Shown here: positions 10,471-18,664 of the stretch, in pieces | Position numbering within the stretch: the stretch's first letter is position 1 | Layout: every line of letters begins with the position of its first letter | Source: Setomelanomma holmii | Lineage: Eukaryota > Ascomycota > Dothideomycetes > Pleosporales > Phaeosphaeriaceae | Assembly: GCA_010015745.1 (NCBI GenBank) | Contig: ML978155.1 | Coordinates: 682,001-746,000 of the forward strand | Direction of reading: 5' to 3' | DNA: 64,000 nucleotides | Translations under genes and position numbers: made by a program | The notes under the pieces: model-generated | The model's input: only the letters and a program-made list of their open reading frames with translations | Database searches by the model: none | What the model was told of the DNA's origin: nothing

Positions 10471-11724
10471 ATGTCGACCCCAGTACCTCAACCAACCACT
10501 TCTCACTCCCAAATCATCAAATCCGAATACCTTCAACCACGACTTCCGACGCTGGCGCCATATTCCTTAGTAGAAGAATCGCAGTTCGACTCAAGTGACG
10601 CGTTAGATCTCTGCGACTTGTGCTCAAAACAGTATACAGAACTGACCATGGCGAGAACTTGGGTTCAACAGACTTCTCCTAGTCCCATCCTTGAGTACTC
10701 GCCATATCAATATGCGGTGTTTCAACGCCACGAACATGGAGGCCCCACTGGCGAGGTTTTGAAACTTGTGCGCGTGGAACCAGACTTCAACACTGCATAC
10801 GACATACTGCGGCAGCATGCTGCCACAACTGTTGAGGAGCATCCTGGCTGGGGTGCCACATTCGCAGAAGTCGCCAACAACATGTTCGAAATTCATGATC
10901 ACAACAATGATGTCCGTGTGCGCTACGAGATCGCCCTTGCCCTCAATTCCGGAACCACTGAGGTTGGCGAGCTTATCTGGCAGCGTGCGGATGAAGACAC
11001 ATCACCAAGCTCTGCTGATGGCTCGGATGAGCTTTACCTCATGGACATCGACATCGACTGTCAAGGTCAAGGTCAAGACACAGTGAAGCACTTCATGACG
11101 GGCGCATATCGGAGCTTGGCAGAGGCAAGCACAGCCATGAAGGCAGCGGCGGCTGCATACCTTGACAAGCATGAGGGCGTTAAGCTCCTTGAGCGACAGA
11201 TCGAGCTCATTGACGAGCGCAAAGTGGTTCGACAGCGCTACACAGTCGGACCTGGCCGATACGTCAACAAGCAGCTCATTTCAGAAACAGAATGGCTCAA
11301 GCGACAGAATCAGGACAGCACACAAGTCGCCACTCCTGCACCATCTTCGCCATTGGCAGGCCCCTTACTCGAACCCGTGATCCACCAAGTCAAGCCACGC
11401 CCGCAACGCACACTCACAGCCAAAGCCCAGAGCAAGGCGACCAAGCCGCTCGACCCAACACCATGGTGCACTTGCCGACAGCCAGACGACGGATCACTCA
11501 TGCTTGGCTGCGAGAACGATGACTGTCCTGTTCAGTGGTACCACGCCCACTGCGTCGGTTTGGAAGAAGCACCTCAAGGCGCGTGGGACTGCCCAACCTG
11601 TGCTCCTCAGAACACGCCAGCGACTCGAAGGAAGTCGATCGCGAAGAACGAACCTAAGCAGGGCAAGGACGGCGTGGCCACACGTAGGAAGAGTAACGTT
11701 GGGAAGAAGCAGAAGGCTGTTTAG
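10471..11724 (+). CDS. PHD-finger protein
   Basis: A single exon encodes 417 residues. A C-terminal PHD zinc finger (about residues 331-380) has the Cys4-His-Cys3 pattern: WCTCRQP, LGCENDDCPVQWYHAHCVGL, then WDCPTC. ING-like PHD fingers of this form read histone H3 tails, so a nuclear chromatin role is likely. The finger is followed by a basic Lys/Arg tail with two TRRKS repeats that could serve as a nuclear localisation signal. The N-terminal 300 residues match no domain I recognise. The ATG at 10471 follows a TATA-like element. An upstream in-frame extension has no Met. Confidence 0.8.
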   Translation: MSTPVPQPTTSHSQIIKSEYLQPRLPTLAPYSLVEESQFDSSDALDLCDLCSKQYTELTMARTWVQQTSPSPILEYSPYQYAVFQRHEHGGPTGEVLKLVRVEPDFNTAYDILRQHAATTVEEHPGWGATFAEVANNMFEIHDHNNDVRVRYEIALALNSGTTEVGELIWQRADEDTSPSSADGSDELYLMDIDIDCQGQGQDTVKHFMTGAYRSLAEASTAMKAAAAAYLDKHEGVKLLERQIELIDERKVVRQRYTVGPGRYVNKQLISETEWLKRQNQDSTQVATPAPSSPLAGPLLEPVIHQVKPRPQRTLTAKAQSKATKPLDPTPWCTCRQPDDGSLMLGCENDDCPVQWYHAHCVGLEEAPQGAWDCPTCAPQNTPATRRKSIAKNEPKQGKDGVATRRKSNVGKKQKAV

Positions 11725-12152
11725 ACGAAGGCCGAGCGCAAAGGACGGAAGTTCACCTTGGTCAGTGGAGATGATCACTTGCAAGGATGTTCCAGCCTCT
11801 ATGGTATGTGAAACAGTGCGATGCAGGTAGCTTATTGAAAGGAATCGAACGTGACTCCTACTGACGTGCCCTAACTCTCCACAAGTACAATCCTCAGATT
11901 AAAAGTGTTTTGAAAGGGGCGCCCCCTTCCTTCAACGTAGTTGTTGTGGTCAAATCTATCAAGCTGCTTATCACGCCGCAACGACCCAAGCGCCACAGCA
12001 AAAGTACCGCCGCAATCGCCGCAGTCAGATGAAAGAACGAACAAGAAGTCAAAGCCCTTCCCTCCCCATCCATTCCACAATCCAATTCCCTCTCCTCAAC
12101 CCCCACCCCCTCGTCCCACGATCCGTTTCTCTCACCCCATCCCTCTTCCTTC
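11725..12152. other. Convergent 3' spacer
   Basis: This lies between the 3' ends of the PHD gene and the secreted-protein gene. It is pyrimidine-rich around 12060-12150 and holds no gene that I can support. Confidence 0.4.
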
Positions 12153-12779
12153 TTATGACTTCCCAGTACACATCCAACTAGCGGCCATCTTATCAAACCG
12201 CCGTCCCCTCATATTCCCACTGCCCGGCCAGACCAACCAATCCGCGCCTCCAAACCACTCATCCTCGTCGTAAGAATAACATATCTGCCCCTGATCCGGC
12301 CTTATGGAGGTCAACTTCTTGCGCAAAACGGAACCGAAGTTGTGGCACTGGCCCAAAGTTTGCTTGATGTCTTGACATAGACCGCCGGAAAGCGTGTCGA
12401 AGTTTGCGCTTGTGCAGACGGTGATGGCGCCCGGGGTGGAGTTGGGAAGCGCGATGTCGCCGGGCGAGAAGGTCGGTTGGGCGGGCGCGGGTGTGGCGTT
12501 GGGGCCGAGGGGACCCAGGGCGAGGAATGGGTTGCGGAAGTCGGGGGGTGGTGGAGGTGCAGGACTTGCGTTGGGACCTAAGGGTCCTAAAGCAAAAGAT
12601 GGATTGCGGAAGTCTTGTGGTGTGGCTTCTGATGCTGGGATTGGGGGTGGTGTCCAAGTGGGTGCAGGGTCTGATGGCAGGATGATGGTTGGAGAGATAT
12701 ATGGGTTTCCATGGCCCGGGCTGGGGACCTGTGCGAAACTCAAAGTGAGGAGAGTCGTGAGAAAGAATAGGGTCAACAT
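12153..12779 (-). CDS. Secreted cysteine-containing protein, effector candidate
   Basis: A single exon encodes 208 residues. The signal peptide is clear (MLTLFFLTTLLTLSFAQ, cleavage near residue 17). A Pro-rich spacer follows with two copies of DFRNP(S/F)xALGPLGPNA(S/T)PAP at a 24-residue period. The C-terminal domain has the spacing C...NF...G-LC...QC.NFGS...SI.PDQG-ICYSYDEDEW. This resembles small secreted fungal CxxxNFxGxC proteins with a gamma-crystallin-like pattern. Five cysteines are visible in that domain, one of them near the C-terminus. Host-related function is inference; it could also be a cell-wall protein. Confidence 0.78.
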   Translation of the reverse strand: MLTLFFLTTLLTLSFAQVPSPGHGNPYISPTIILPSDPAPTWTPPPIPASEATPQDFRNPSFALGPLGPNASPAPPPPPDFRNPFLALGPLGPNATPAPAQPTFSPGDIALPNSTPGAITVCTSANFDTLSGGLCQDIKQTLGQCHNFGSVLRKKLTSIRPDQGQICYSYDEDEWFGGADWLVWPGSGNMRGRRFDKMAASWMCTGKS

Positions 12780-13117
12780 GATTGCTGAGAGTTAAGATCG
12801 ATGAATACGAGCACGAATTGCTGTTTAGACTGTGCCATGTTAGCAAGGACGGGTGGGAAGGATATGCATGGTGTTGATGTGGCGGTGCTAGAGCCTCATG
12901 GTTGTGACAAAGGGGCCGATCCGTCATCTGTAGAACAAAGAGACAAAAGAAAGTTGAGCCAAAATCGCCTTGTTCACAACGCGATATTCCCGAGTCTCCT
13001 TGTCCTCACAGGGAGCCCAGGCACGGCTATGTGCATATCATGCGAAGTGGTTGTTTTCTTTGCAAATGCTGAAAAGATGGGAGGTGACCATGATTTGCAT
13101 CACGTCATTTGCTTGAT
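12780..13117. other. Intergenic, nothing seen
   Basis: This is the spacer upstream of the secreted protein and downstream of the aminotransferase. Long open frames here run opposite to real genes and show no motifs. Confidence 0.4.
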
Positions 13118-14548
13118 CTATTCTTGGATGTACTTCTTCAGGCCTCGTAAGCGGTCCATTGCTGTCTCAAGGATGTCGTCGTTTTTGCACACAGCGAATC
13201 GCAACCAGTCCTCGACGATGTGCGCATTTCCTGGCGTGAAGAACTCTGTCGGCGGAATTGCTGCAACGCCGACCTCCTTGATCAAGAACCAACTGAGCTT
13301 AAAATCCCGTGGCCGCTCCGCGACATGTGGTGGGAATTCGTAGTCGTCTGGTAGTTTGACCTTAGACATGTTGACCAGGACGAAATATCCACCTTCCGGG
13401 TCTGAGAAGGGCAGACCTAGCTCATCCAAGACAGCGGTGAACTTGTCCATTTTGGCTTTCATCTCCTTCTTTGACTCGTCCCAAAAGTTGTGTGCATCGG
13501 CTTGCTCGAAGCCAATGGCTGTCGCTTCTTGGAGTGGTGACACACTGCTGTAACAGATACGTGTATGCGCAGCGCTCACGTATCTAATCAAATGCTCTGG
13601 GCCAATCAGCCATCCTACTCTCCAGCCTGTTGCGTAGAAGTTCTTCCCTCCTGAGCCAACGGTCAATGTGAGCTTAGCGATCTCGGGTGATAGTGTGGCG
13701 ACGCGTGTGAAAGGTACGTAGTACAGTCGGTCGTAGACTTCGTCGGACAAGATGATGATGTTGTGCTTGACGCAGATGTCGCCAATGGCTTGCAACTCGT
13801 CCTTCGAGAAGACCTTGCCAATGGGGTTGTGCGGCGAGTTGAGGACAATCATGCGGGTCTTTGGTGTTATGGCGGCCTCCAGTTCCTTCACGTCCAGAGT
13901 CCATTCTGCTGCTGAGGTCGTCTTGGTTGCGCCGTCCTTTGGTGGGTGCATAGGCACATAGACAACCTTGCCGCCAGGCATCTCAATGTTGCTAATGTAC
14001 TGGTCGAAGAAGGGTTCGAACACAATGACCTCGTCACCTTGTTCCAAGAAGCCCATGAAGGCTGACAGCATTCCCTCATTTGCGCCAGTTGTGATGGTGA
14101 CCTCCTTCTCCGGATCAAGTGTGCGACCAAAGAATGGCGAGTAGGCGTCGGCGATGGCCTTCTTCAACCTCGGGCGACCCTTGGTGGGCGAGTACTGGTT
14201 GCAGTCTACTTGGTCGAGGGCGGACTTTGCAGCATCGAGGACGAATTTCGGAGGGTTATAGCCAAAGAAGCCTTGGCCCATGTTCACAATGGGTTGAACG
14301 GGCGAAGCTGCAGCAGCTTCGTTGACGATTGACCTAACATTATTAGACAAGCTTGAATATGTTCTGCCTCCTTTAACACACCAGACATCCTGCCTCTGCC
14401 CTGCAACTCTCGCTGCTGGCTTGAAGGGGTCCTCTCTGCGAGTGGTTGCTGACATGGCTCGCAGCGGGGCGAAGCACTGGGCTGGCGTGGGTGCTCGGGC
14501 TACGGACGGTCTAAAATTTCTTGAGGCTGTAGTTAGGATGCTCCTCAT
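13118..14548 (-). CDS. BNA3: Kynurenine aminotransferase, BNA3-type
   Basis: A single exon encodes 476 residues. This is a PLP-dependent class I/II aminotransferase closest to fungal Bna3 and mammalian kynurenine aminotransferase III, which convert kynurenine to kynurenic acid with 2-oxo acid acceptors. Motifs seen are NMGQGFFGYNPP, NQYSPTKGRPRLKKAIA, TTGANEGMLSAFMGFLE, LNSPHNPIGKVFS, SDEVYDRLYY and GSGGKNFYATGWRVGW, whose Lys (about residue 300) binds PLP. The N-terminus is basic and hydroxylated (MRSILTTASRNFRPSVARAP), a probable mitochondrial presequence. A second Met (MSATTRRE) could give a cytosolic form. It is divergent from MGS1 across 182 nt. Confidence 0.9.
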   Translation of the reverse strand: MRSILTTASRNFRPSVARAPTPAQCFAPLRAMSATTRREDPFKPAARVAGQRQDVWCVKGGRTYSSLSNNVRSIVNEAAAASPVQPIVNMGQGFFGYNPPKFVLDAAKSALDQVDCNQYSPTKGRPRLKKAIADAYSPFFGRTLDPEKEVTITTGANEGMLSAFMGFLEQGDEVIVFEPFFDQYISNIEMPGGKVVYVPMHPPKDGATKTTSAAEWTLDVKELEAAITPKTRMIVLNSPHNPIGKVFSKDELQAIGDICVKHNIIILSDEVYDRLYYVPFTRVATLSPEIAKLTLTVGSGGKNFYATGWRVGWLIGPEHLIRYVSAAHTRICYSSVSPLQEATAIGFEQADAHNFWDESKKEMKAKMDKFTAVLDELGLPFSDPEGGYFVLVNMSKVKLPDDYEFPPHVAERPRDFKLSWFLIKEVGVAAIPPTEFFTPGNAHIVEDWLRFAVCKNDDILETAMDRLRGLKKYIQE

Positions 14549-14730
14549 TGCAAGCTGCGACTGAAGACTGCACAATTGGCGACAAATCAGCGAGGCCTGT
14601 CAGCGTTAATTGCGTGCTTTGGCAATCCGTGGTATGCCGTCATCAAGCGGTCGCTGCACCGAGCTACCGCCAATAGCGGCAGTCGCGTTACCTCGCGTCG
14701 CGTAAAGTGCTTGTCCACTCATTGTCGACA
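14549..14730. promoter_or_regulatory. Short shared promoter between BNA3 and MGS1
   Basis: Two divergent ATGs are only 182 nt apart, so core promoter elements must be shared or overlapping. No TATA box was seen. Confidence 0.5.
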
Positions 14731-16350
14731 ATGGTTGAATGTCCCGTCTGCAGCAAGCCCGTCAAGGACAACCGCATCAACGAGCACCTTGACAGTGAAT
14801 GCAAGGATCACCTGATCGAGCAAGAAGAGGCCAATACCCCGAATCCAGGCAAGACACACAGCTTCTTCACCCCCGGCACCCGCAAGCCGCCTGCCACACA
14901 GAAGAATGGCAACCCTCCATCGTCTCCTCCGCTCCCAGCGGCGACACAACGCATAGCAGAACGTCCAAAGACGCCCCCGCCGGGCACAAAGCGAACACAT
15001 GACGAGGCTGCGGAACCACAGACGAACGGAGATGCGCCATCGCCAGTGGCAGCCAAGCGCGCGCGGCGGCTGAAGGCCGTCGAGGATGCAATGCCACTTG
15101 CAGAGCGTATGCGGCCAACCTCATTGGATGATGTGTGTGGGCAGGAGCTGGTGGGACCGACTGGCATCTTGCGTGGCATGGTGAACGAGGGCAAGCTACC
15201 ATCCATGGTGCTGTGGGGACGACCAGGCACAGGGAAAACTACCATCGCTCGCCTGATCGCGAATACGTCTGGAGCTCGCTTCGTTGAGATCAACAGCACA
15301 AGCACAAAGCTAGAGGAAGTCAGGAGGATATTTGGAGAGGCAGCAAGGGACCTGCAGCTGACGGGGCGGAAGACCATCGTCTTCTGTGACGAGCTGCATC
15401 GTTTCTCCAAGACCCAACAGGACGCTTTTCTGGGACCCGTCGAATCAGGCACGATAACGCTCATTGCTGCGACCACCGAAAACCCGTCCTTCAAGGTCAT
15501 ATCAGCACTGCTATCTCGGTGTCGGACCTTCACATTGGACGACCTGAAGGAGCCGGACCTACTTCGCATTCTCGAGCGAGCAAAGGCCGCCGAGAACTGC
15601 GACTCACCTGTACTGGACAAAGACATGCTGGCCTACTTTGCACGCTTCTCGGATGGAGACGCTCGCACTGCCCTGAACCTACTCGACCTCGCCATGAACC
15701 TCTCCAAGAGCCCAGGCATGACGAAGGAGAAGATCCAGCAAAGTCTCACCAAGACACTCGTATACGACCGCGCCGGCGATCAGCACTACGATAGCATATC
15801 CGCGTTACACAAATCGGTACGAGGTTCCGACGCCGACGCAGCCCTCTACTACCTAGCACGCATGTTAGAGTCAGGCGAAGATCCAAGGTACATAGCTCGG
15901 CGCCTGATCGTCATAGCATCAGAAGATGTTGGACTGGCAGACAACACACTGCTATCGCTCACTACTGCCACCTACTCCGCCTGCGAGAAGATTGGGATGC
16001 CCGAGTGTCGAATCAACCTGGCACATGCAGTGACTGCGCTGTCGCTCGCGCCAAAGTCGACTCGCGCATATCGAGGGTTGAACAACGCCATGGAGGCGCT
16101 GAAGGAGCCCGGAATTGCTGCACTACCAATACCACATCACCTGCGTAACGCGCCAACAAAGCTGATGAAGGACATGGGCTATGGCGAGAACTACAAATAC
16201 AACCCACACTATCTGGATGGCAAGGCCAAGCAAGAGTACCTGCCGGATGACTTGAAGGGGCGTAGCTTCTTGGAAGACTTGGATCTAGGAACAAAGATCG
16301 ATCCAGATCTGGTTGATGATGATGAGCTACAACCTGAGTTGGATGACTGA
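14731..16350 (+). CDS. MGS1: MGS1/WRNIP1 AAA+ ATPase
   Basis: A single exon encodes 539 residues. Mgs1 is a RarA-family clamp-loader-like AAA+ ATPase that acts at stalled replication forks and binds ubiquitinated PCNA. The N-terminal Rad18-type UBZ finger is ECPVCSKPVKDNRINEHLDS plus EC (Cys4, Cys7, His19, Cys24). A disordered linker follows to about residue 110. The AAA core has RPTSLDDVCGQELVG, Walker A GRPGTGKTT (near residue 165), Walker B IVFCDELHRF, sensor-1 AATTENPSFKV and SRCRTFTLDDL. The C-terminal RarA region has ASEDVGLAD and the GYGENYKYNPHY block. Walker B has Leu where Ile is usual. The ATG at 14731 begins directly at the UBZ. Confidence 0.96.
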   Translation: MVECPVCSKPVKDNRINEHLDSECKDHLIEQEEANTPNPGKTHSFFTPGTRKPPATQKNGNPPSSPPLPAATQRIAERPKTPPPGTKRTHDEAAEPQTNGDAPSPVAAKRARRLKAVEDAMPLAERMRPTSLDDVCGQELVGPTGILRGMVNEGKLPSMVLWGRPGTGKTTIARLIANTSGARFVEINSTSTKLEEVRRIFGEAARDLQLTGRKTIVFCDELHRFSKTQQDAFLGPVESGTITLIAATTENPSFKVISALLSRCRTFTLDDLKEPDLLRILERAKAAENCDSPVLDKDMLAYFARFSDGDARTALNLLDLAMNLSKSPGMTKEKIQQSLTKTLVYDRAGDQHYDSISALHKSVRGSDADAALYYLARMLESGEDPRYIARRLIVIASEDVGLADNTLLSLTTATYSACEKIGMPECRINLAHAVTALSLAPKSTRAYRGLNNAMEALKEPGIAALPIPHHLRNAPTKLMKDMGYGENYKYNPHYLDGKAKQEYLPDDLKGRSFLEDLDLGTKIDPDLVDDDELQPELDD

Positions 16351-16940
16351 GAGAACTTGGTCCAGGTGGACGGAAGAGGTTTGATGCAGCCGCGATTGGT
16401 TTTTTTGCATAAGCGAATATGATACCCCTTTCTGCGCTCTATCACTGGCCGCTAGAATTTTGCCTTCCATTTCGCACCGTTTCCTGTTGCGGATTATCCG
16501 AATACACGCCCCTCGTTGAATCACAAAATTCTACAATGACTCGATGCGCACGACAGGTACAAGCAGCAAGCCTAACATTTGGTCTTCATCTTGGCCAAGA
16601 CTTCAGGCTCCCAATCTCACGCCCTGTCGAGGCGCAACTTGGCTGTCTGGGCGGATTCGGTAGAACGCATGGTACCTGTCGGATTAATCCCTGTGTCAAC
16701 GCTCCATCCTGCTGACGCGCACGCGCAACTTGTCTGACTGCTCCCTCGCTGAGACGCAAGCTGTGCGCTTTCAGGCACATTTCTTCTCTCATACTACAAT
16801 GCACCCGGAAATCGAAGTCCACACGGGGCCCAGTCCAACCTCGATCACCGATTCTGTGTCGCAAATCATATCACGACATCAAACCCCATCGGCTTATACA
16901 CAAGAAGTGCAAGTACCGGCTTTCACATCCGCTTGGAGCA
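16351..16940. other. Intergenic
   Basis: This holds the MGS1 3' region and the sequence upstream of the microprotein. No supported gene was seen on either strand. Confidence 0.4.
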
Positions 16941-17084
16941 ATGGTCGATAAAGTCACCGTCGGGATCCTCGCTTTCTTCCTCGTCAGTTCATACCTGGGC
17001 CACCAATTACTTCACCGCGTCATCAAAACGCCAGCGCAGTACTATCGGCCAGAAACGCTCGACGCGAAAGGGAAAACGGGGTAG
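16941..17084 (+). CDS. 47-residue single-pass membrane microprotein
   Basis: An ATG-initiated 48-codon frame encodes MVDKVTVGILAFFLVSSYLG followed by HQLLHRVIKTPAQYYRPETL and a short basic tail. One transmembrane helix spans about residues 6-20. A His/Arg-containing juxtamembrane stretch and a KTPAQYYRPE motif follow. The sequence before the start (GAGCAATGG) is a good initiation context. The hydrophobic-then-basic layout suits a small mitochondrial or ER membrane protein, but I do not recognise the family. It is short enough to be missed by gene finders. Confidence 0.55.
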   Translation: MVDKVTVGILAFFLVSSYLGHQLLHRVIKTPAQYYRPETLDAKGKTG

Positions 17085-17436
17085 TGGGAAGCGACTCATT
17101 GCAGGATCAGTAGTTGTGTAGAAGTGTTTGTTTCCTGTAGATTGAGTTGAGTGGGAATAAGGAGCATGGTACTTGAGGTATGTCGGATTTGTGCGTTGCT
17201 GTGAAAGGGTGGGCGATTTATGCTGATTCAAGTAAAGTGTGGAGGAAAAAAGTATTGTTCACGCTGGTGTACGAACATGCGTTGACAGGACCCAAAGTCA
17301 TCAGATAAATGGCCTGAGCTCTGTAAAGCGTCATGACAGGAGTTTGAAGCTGCCAGTGTCCATAAAAACTGACGAACCATCTACCATCTCACTCACACAT
17401 CCTCAATCCTTACCCAACCCCATCCTTCCACCTACA
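17085..17436. other. Intergenic
   Basis: No supported gene. It lies between the microprotein and the Cys/Gly-rich frame on the other strand. Confidence 0.35.
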
Positions 17437-17831
17437 TCACTGCTCCCTCTCAAATTCCCCCGAGCCATCACGCTTCCCACAGTCCTGCCGTTGTGTTCCC
17501 GAGCCATTACAATCCCAGTAATCGATCCAACGCGCGATACTTCCACTGCCGCCGCAGCCATCGCAGTCTCCACCAGCACCGTCGCAGTCTCCACCAGCAC
17601 CGTCGCAGACATCACAGTGATCGTCGTGGTCTGCGCCGCCGTCACCTACACAGCTTGGGCATTCTATATTTTCGTAGCGTTTGCCGATGCAGGCGTTGCA
17701 AGGGACGTTTTAGATGTAGTGTGCTGGTATTTTCCTATAGAGAAGTCAGCGTGAGGGCCGATCGCGAAAGGGTCAAGGAGAGGACAAGATTCGATAGAGA
17801 ACTCAGGTTACGGACCTTTGCACAAGTGCAT
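17437..17831 (-). CDS. Cys/Gly-rich CxxCxGxG protein or its relic
   Basis: On the minus strand, 17709-17437 is open for 91 codons and reads CNACIGKRYENIECPSCVGD, then HCDVCDGAGGDC, DGAGGDCDGCGGSG and a tail ending REQ. Eleven cysteines form three exact CxxCxGxG motifs, the zinc-binding repeat of DnaJ cysteine-rich and BSD2-like domains. The frame has no ATG and a TAA lies just upstream of the first cysteines. One phase-correct splice would join ATG at 17831 (MHLCK) through donor GTCCGT to acceptor ATATAG, giving MHLCKECPSCVGDG, but it would drop the first CxxC. Alternatively the TAA marks a decayed gene. The strong motif spacing argues against chance. Confidence 0.5.
17571..17614. repeat. 21-bp tandem repeat
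   Basis: Two head-to-tail 21-bp units (GTCGCAGTCTCCACCAGCAC in plus orientation, plus one base) encode the duplicated DGAGGDC heptads of the Cys/Gly-rich minus-strand frame. The duplication keeps that frame. Confidence 0.8.
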
Positions 17832-18089
17832 GGAAGGGGGTTTTTTTTTGGATAAGTAAGCGGTCTTGAAAGATCCTTGGTATTCGTTCGCGATGCGACG
17901 TGGACTCGATGAGGCTACCAAATAGCAGGCAGCACCAGGGTCTTATGAAGCCCCACGAAGTGTCTTATCTTACCTCCACCCAGATCAGGCATGCTGTCGC
18001 CTATCTTGACTAGAAGAGACGACCGGTGAGACGAGACACATGCTTCACGGTTCAGCCTTGCTAACATCTCTCCCTTAATCTTGACTTCT

Positions 18090-18405
18090 CTACTCCTCCT
18101 ACTCAGCTCTGCTGCGCTGACAATACCATATCTTGTCGTCGACATCCAGAACAGCCTAAGCTCGGTCAGCCTCGGACGCGCTCTATAACGAATACATCCT
18201 CACAAGAACCTGCCTAGTCGCAGATAGACATGCTAAGATTGTATTCCGAGCGTAGTATCTCTATACCTATACTATCTGCGTAGCAGTCATGTTGTGTAAC
18301 TTTGTCAAGCGGGATCGCTAAGCGAGAGACCTACTTTGCGCCTGTACCAAAACGACAAGAGGAGACTAGCAGTAACTTCTGCTAGCGATACTGACATCAT
18401 CGCTC
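18090..18405 (+). repeat. Left arm of long inverted repeat
   Basis: About 310 nt matches the reverse complement of about 22030-22340 at roughly three quarters or better identity by eye. Exact blocks include GCTCGGTCAGCCTCGGAC and GTAACTTTGTCAAGCGGGAT. Many of the differences are transitions (C/T, A/G), as expected after RIP-type mutation. The right arm lies upstream of the HET/NB-ARC gene, so this arm is an inverted copy of that upstream region, facing inward. Confidence 0.75.
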
Positions 18406-18664
18406 GACATCTGCTTGCCTCGCTAGACCCAGGCCTTTGTGCAGAGCCTCGTTAACCGCGACAAGCATGACTCGTGTCAGCACAGAACACATGTTTCTGA
18501 GTTCAATCATTAGCTGTGCGTTACAGTGAAGTTGTATCATATTTAGTAATGTATTCCAGGGCACACACATAACATTAGATATTCTATGTACATAAAAGAC
18601 ACGTTCGAGCTTCTCGTATCTATCCTAGCCAGCCTACACGCAAACTATAACGCTTCGCCCATGA

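Noticed and set aside
12801..13343. 180-codon plus-strand frame
   Set aside because: It overlaps the 3' end of the aminotransferase in antisense and has no motif.
17239..17855. Plus-strand frames of 120 and 171 codons over the 21-bp repeat
   Set aside because: His/Arg/Ser- and Val/Thr-rich low complexity reflects the antisense of the Cys/Gly-rich frame.
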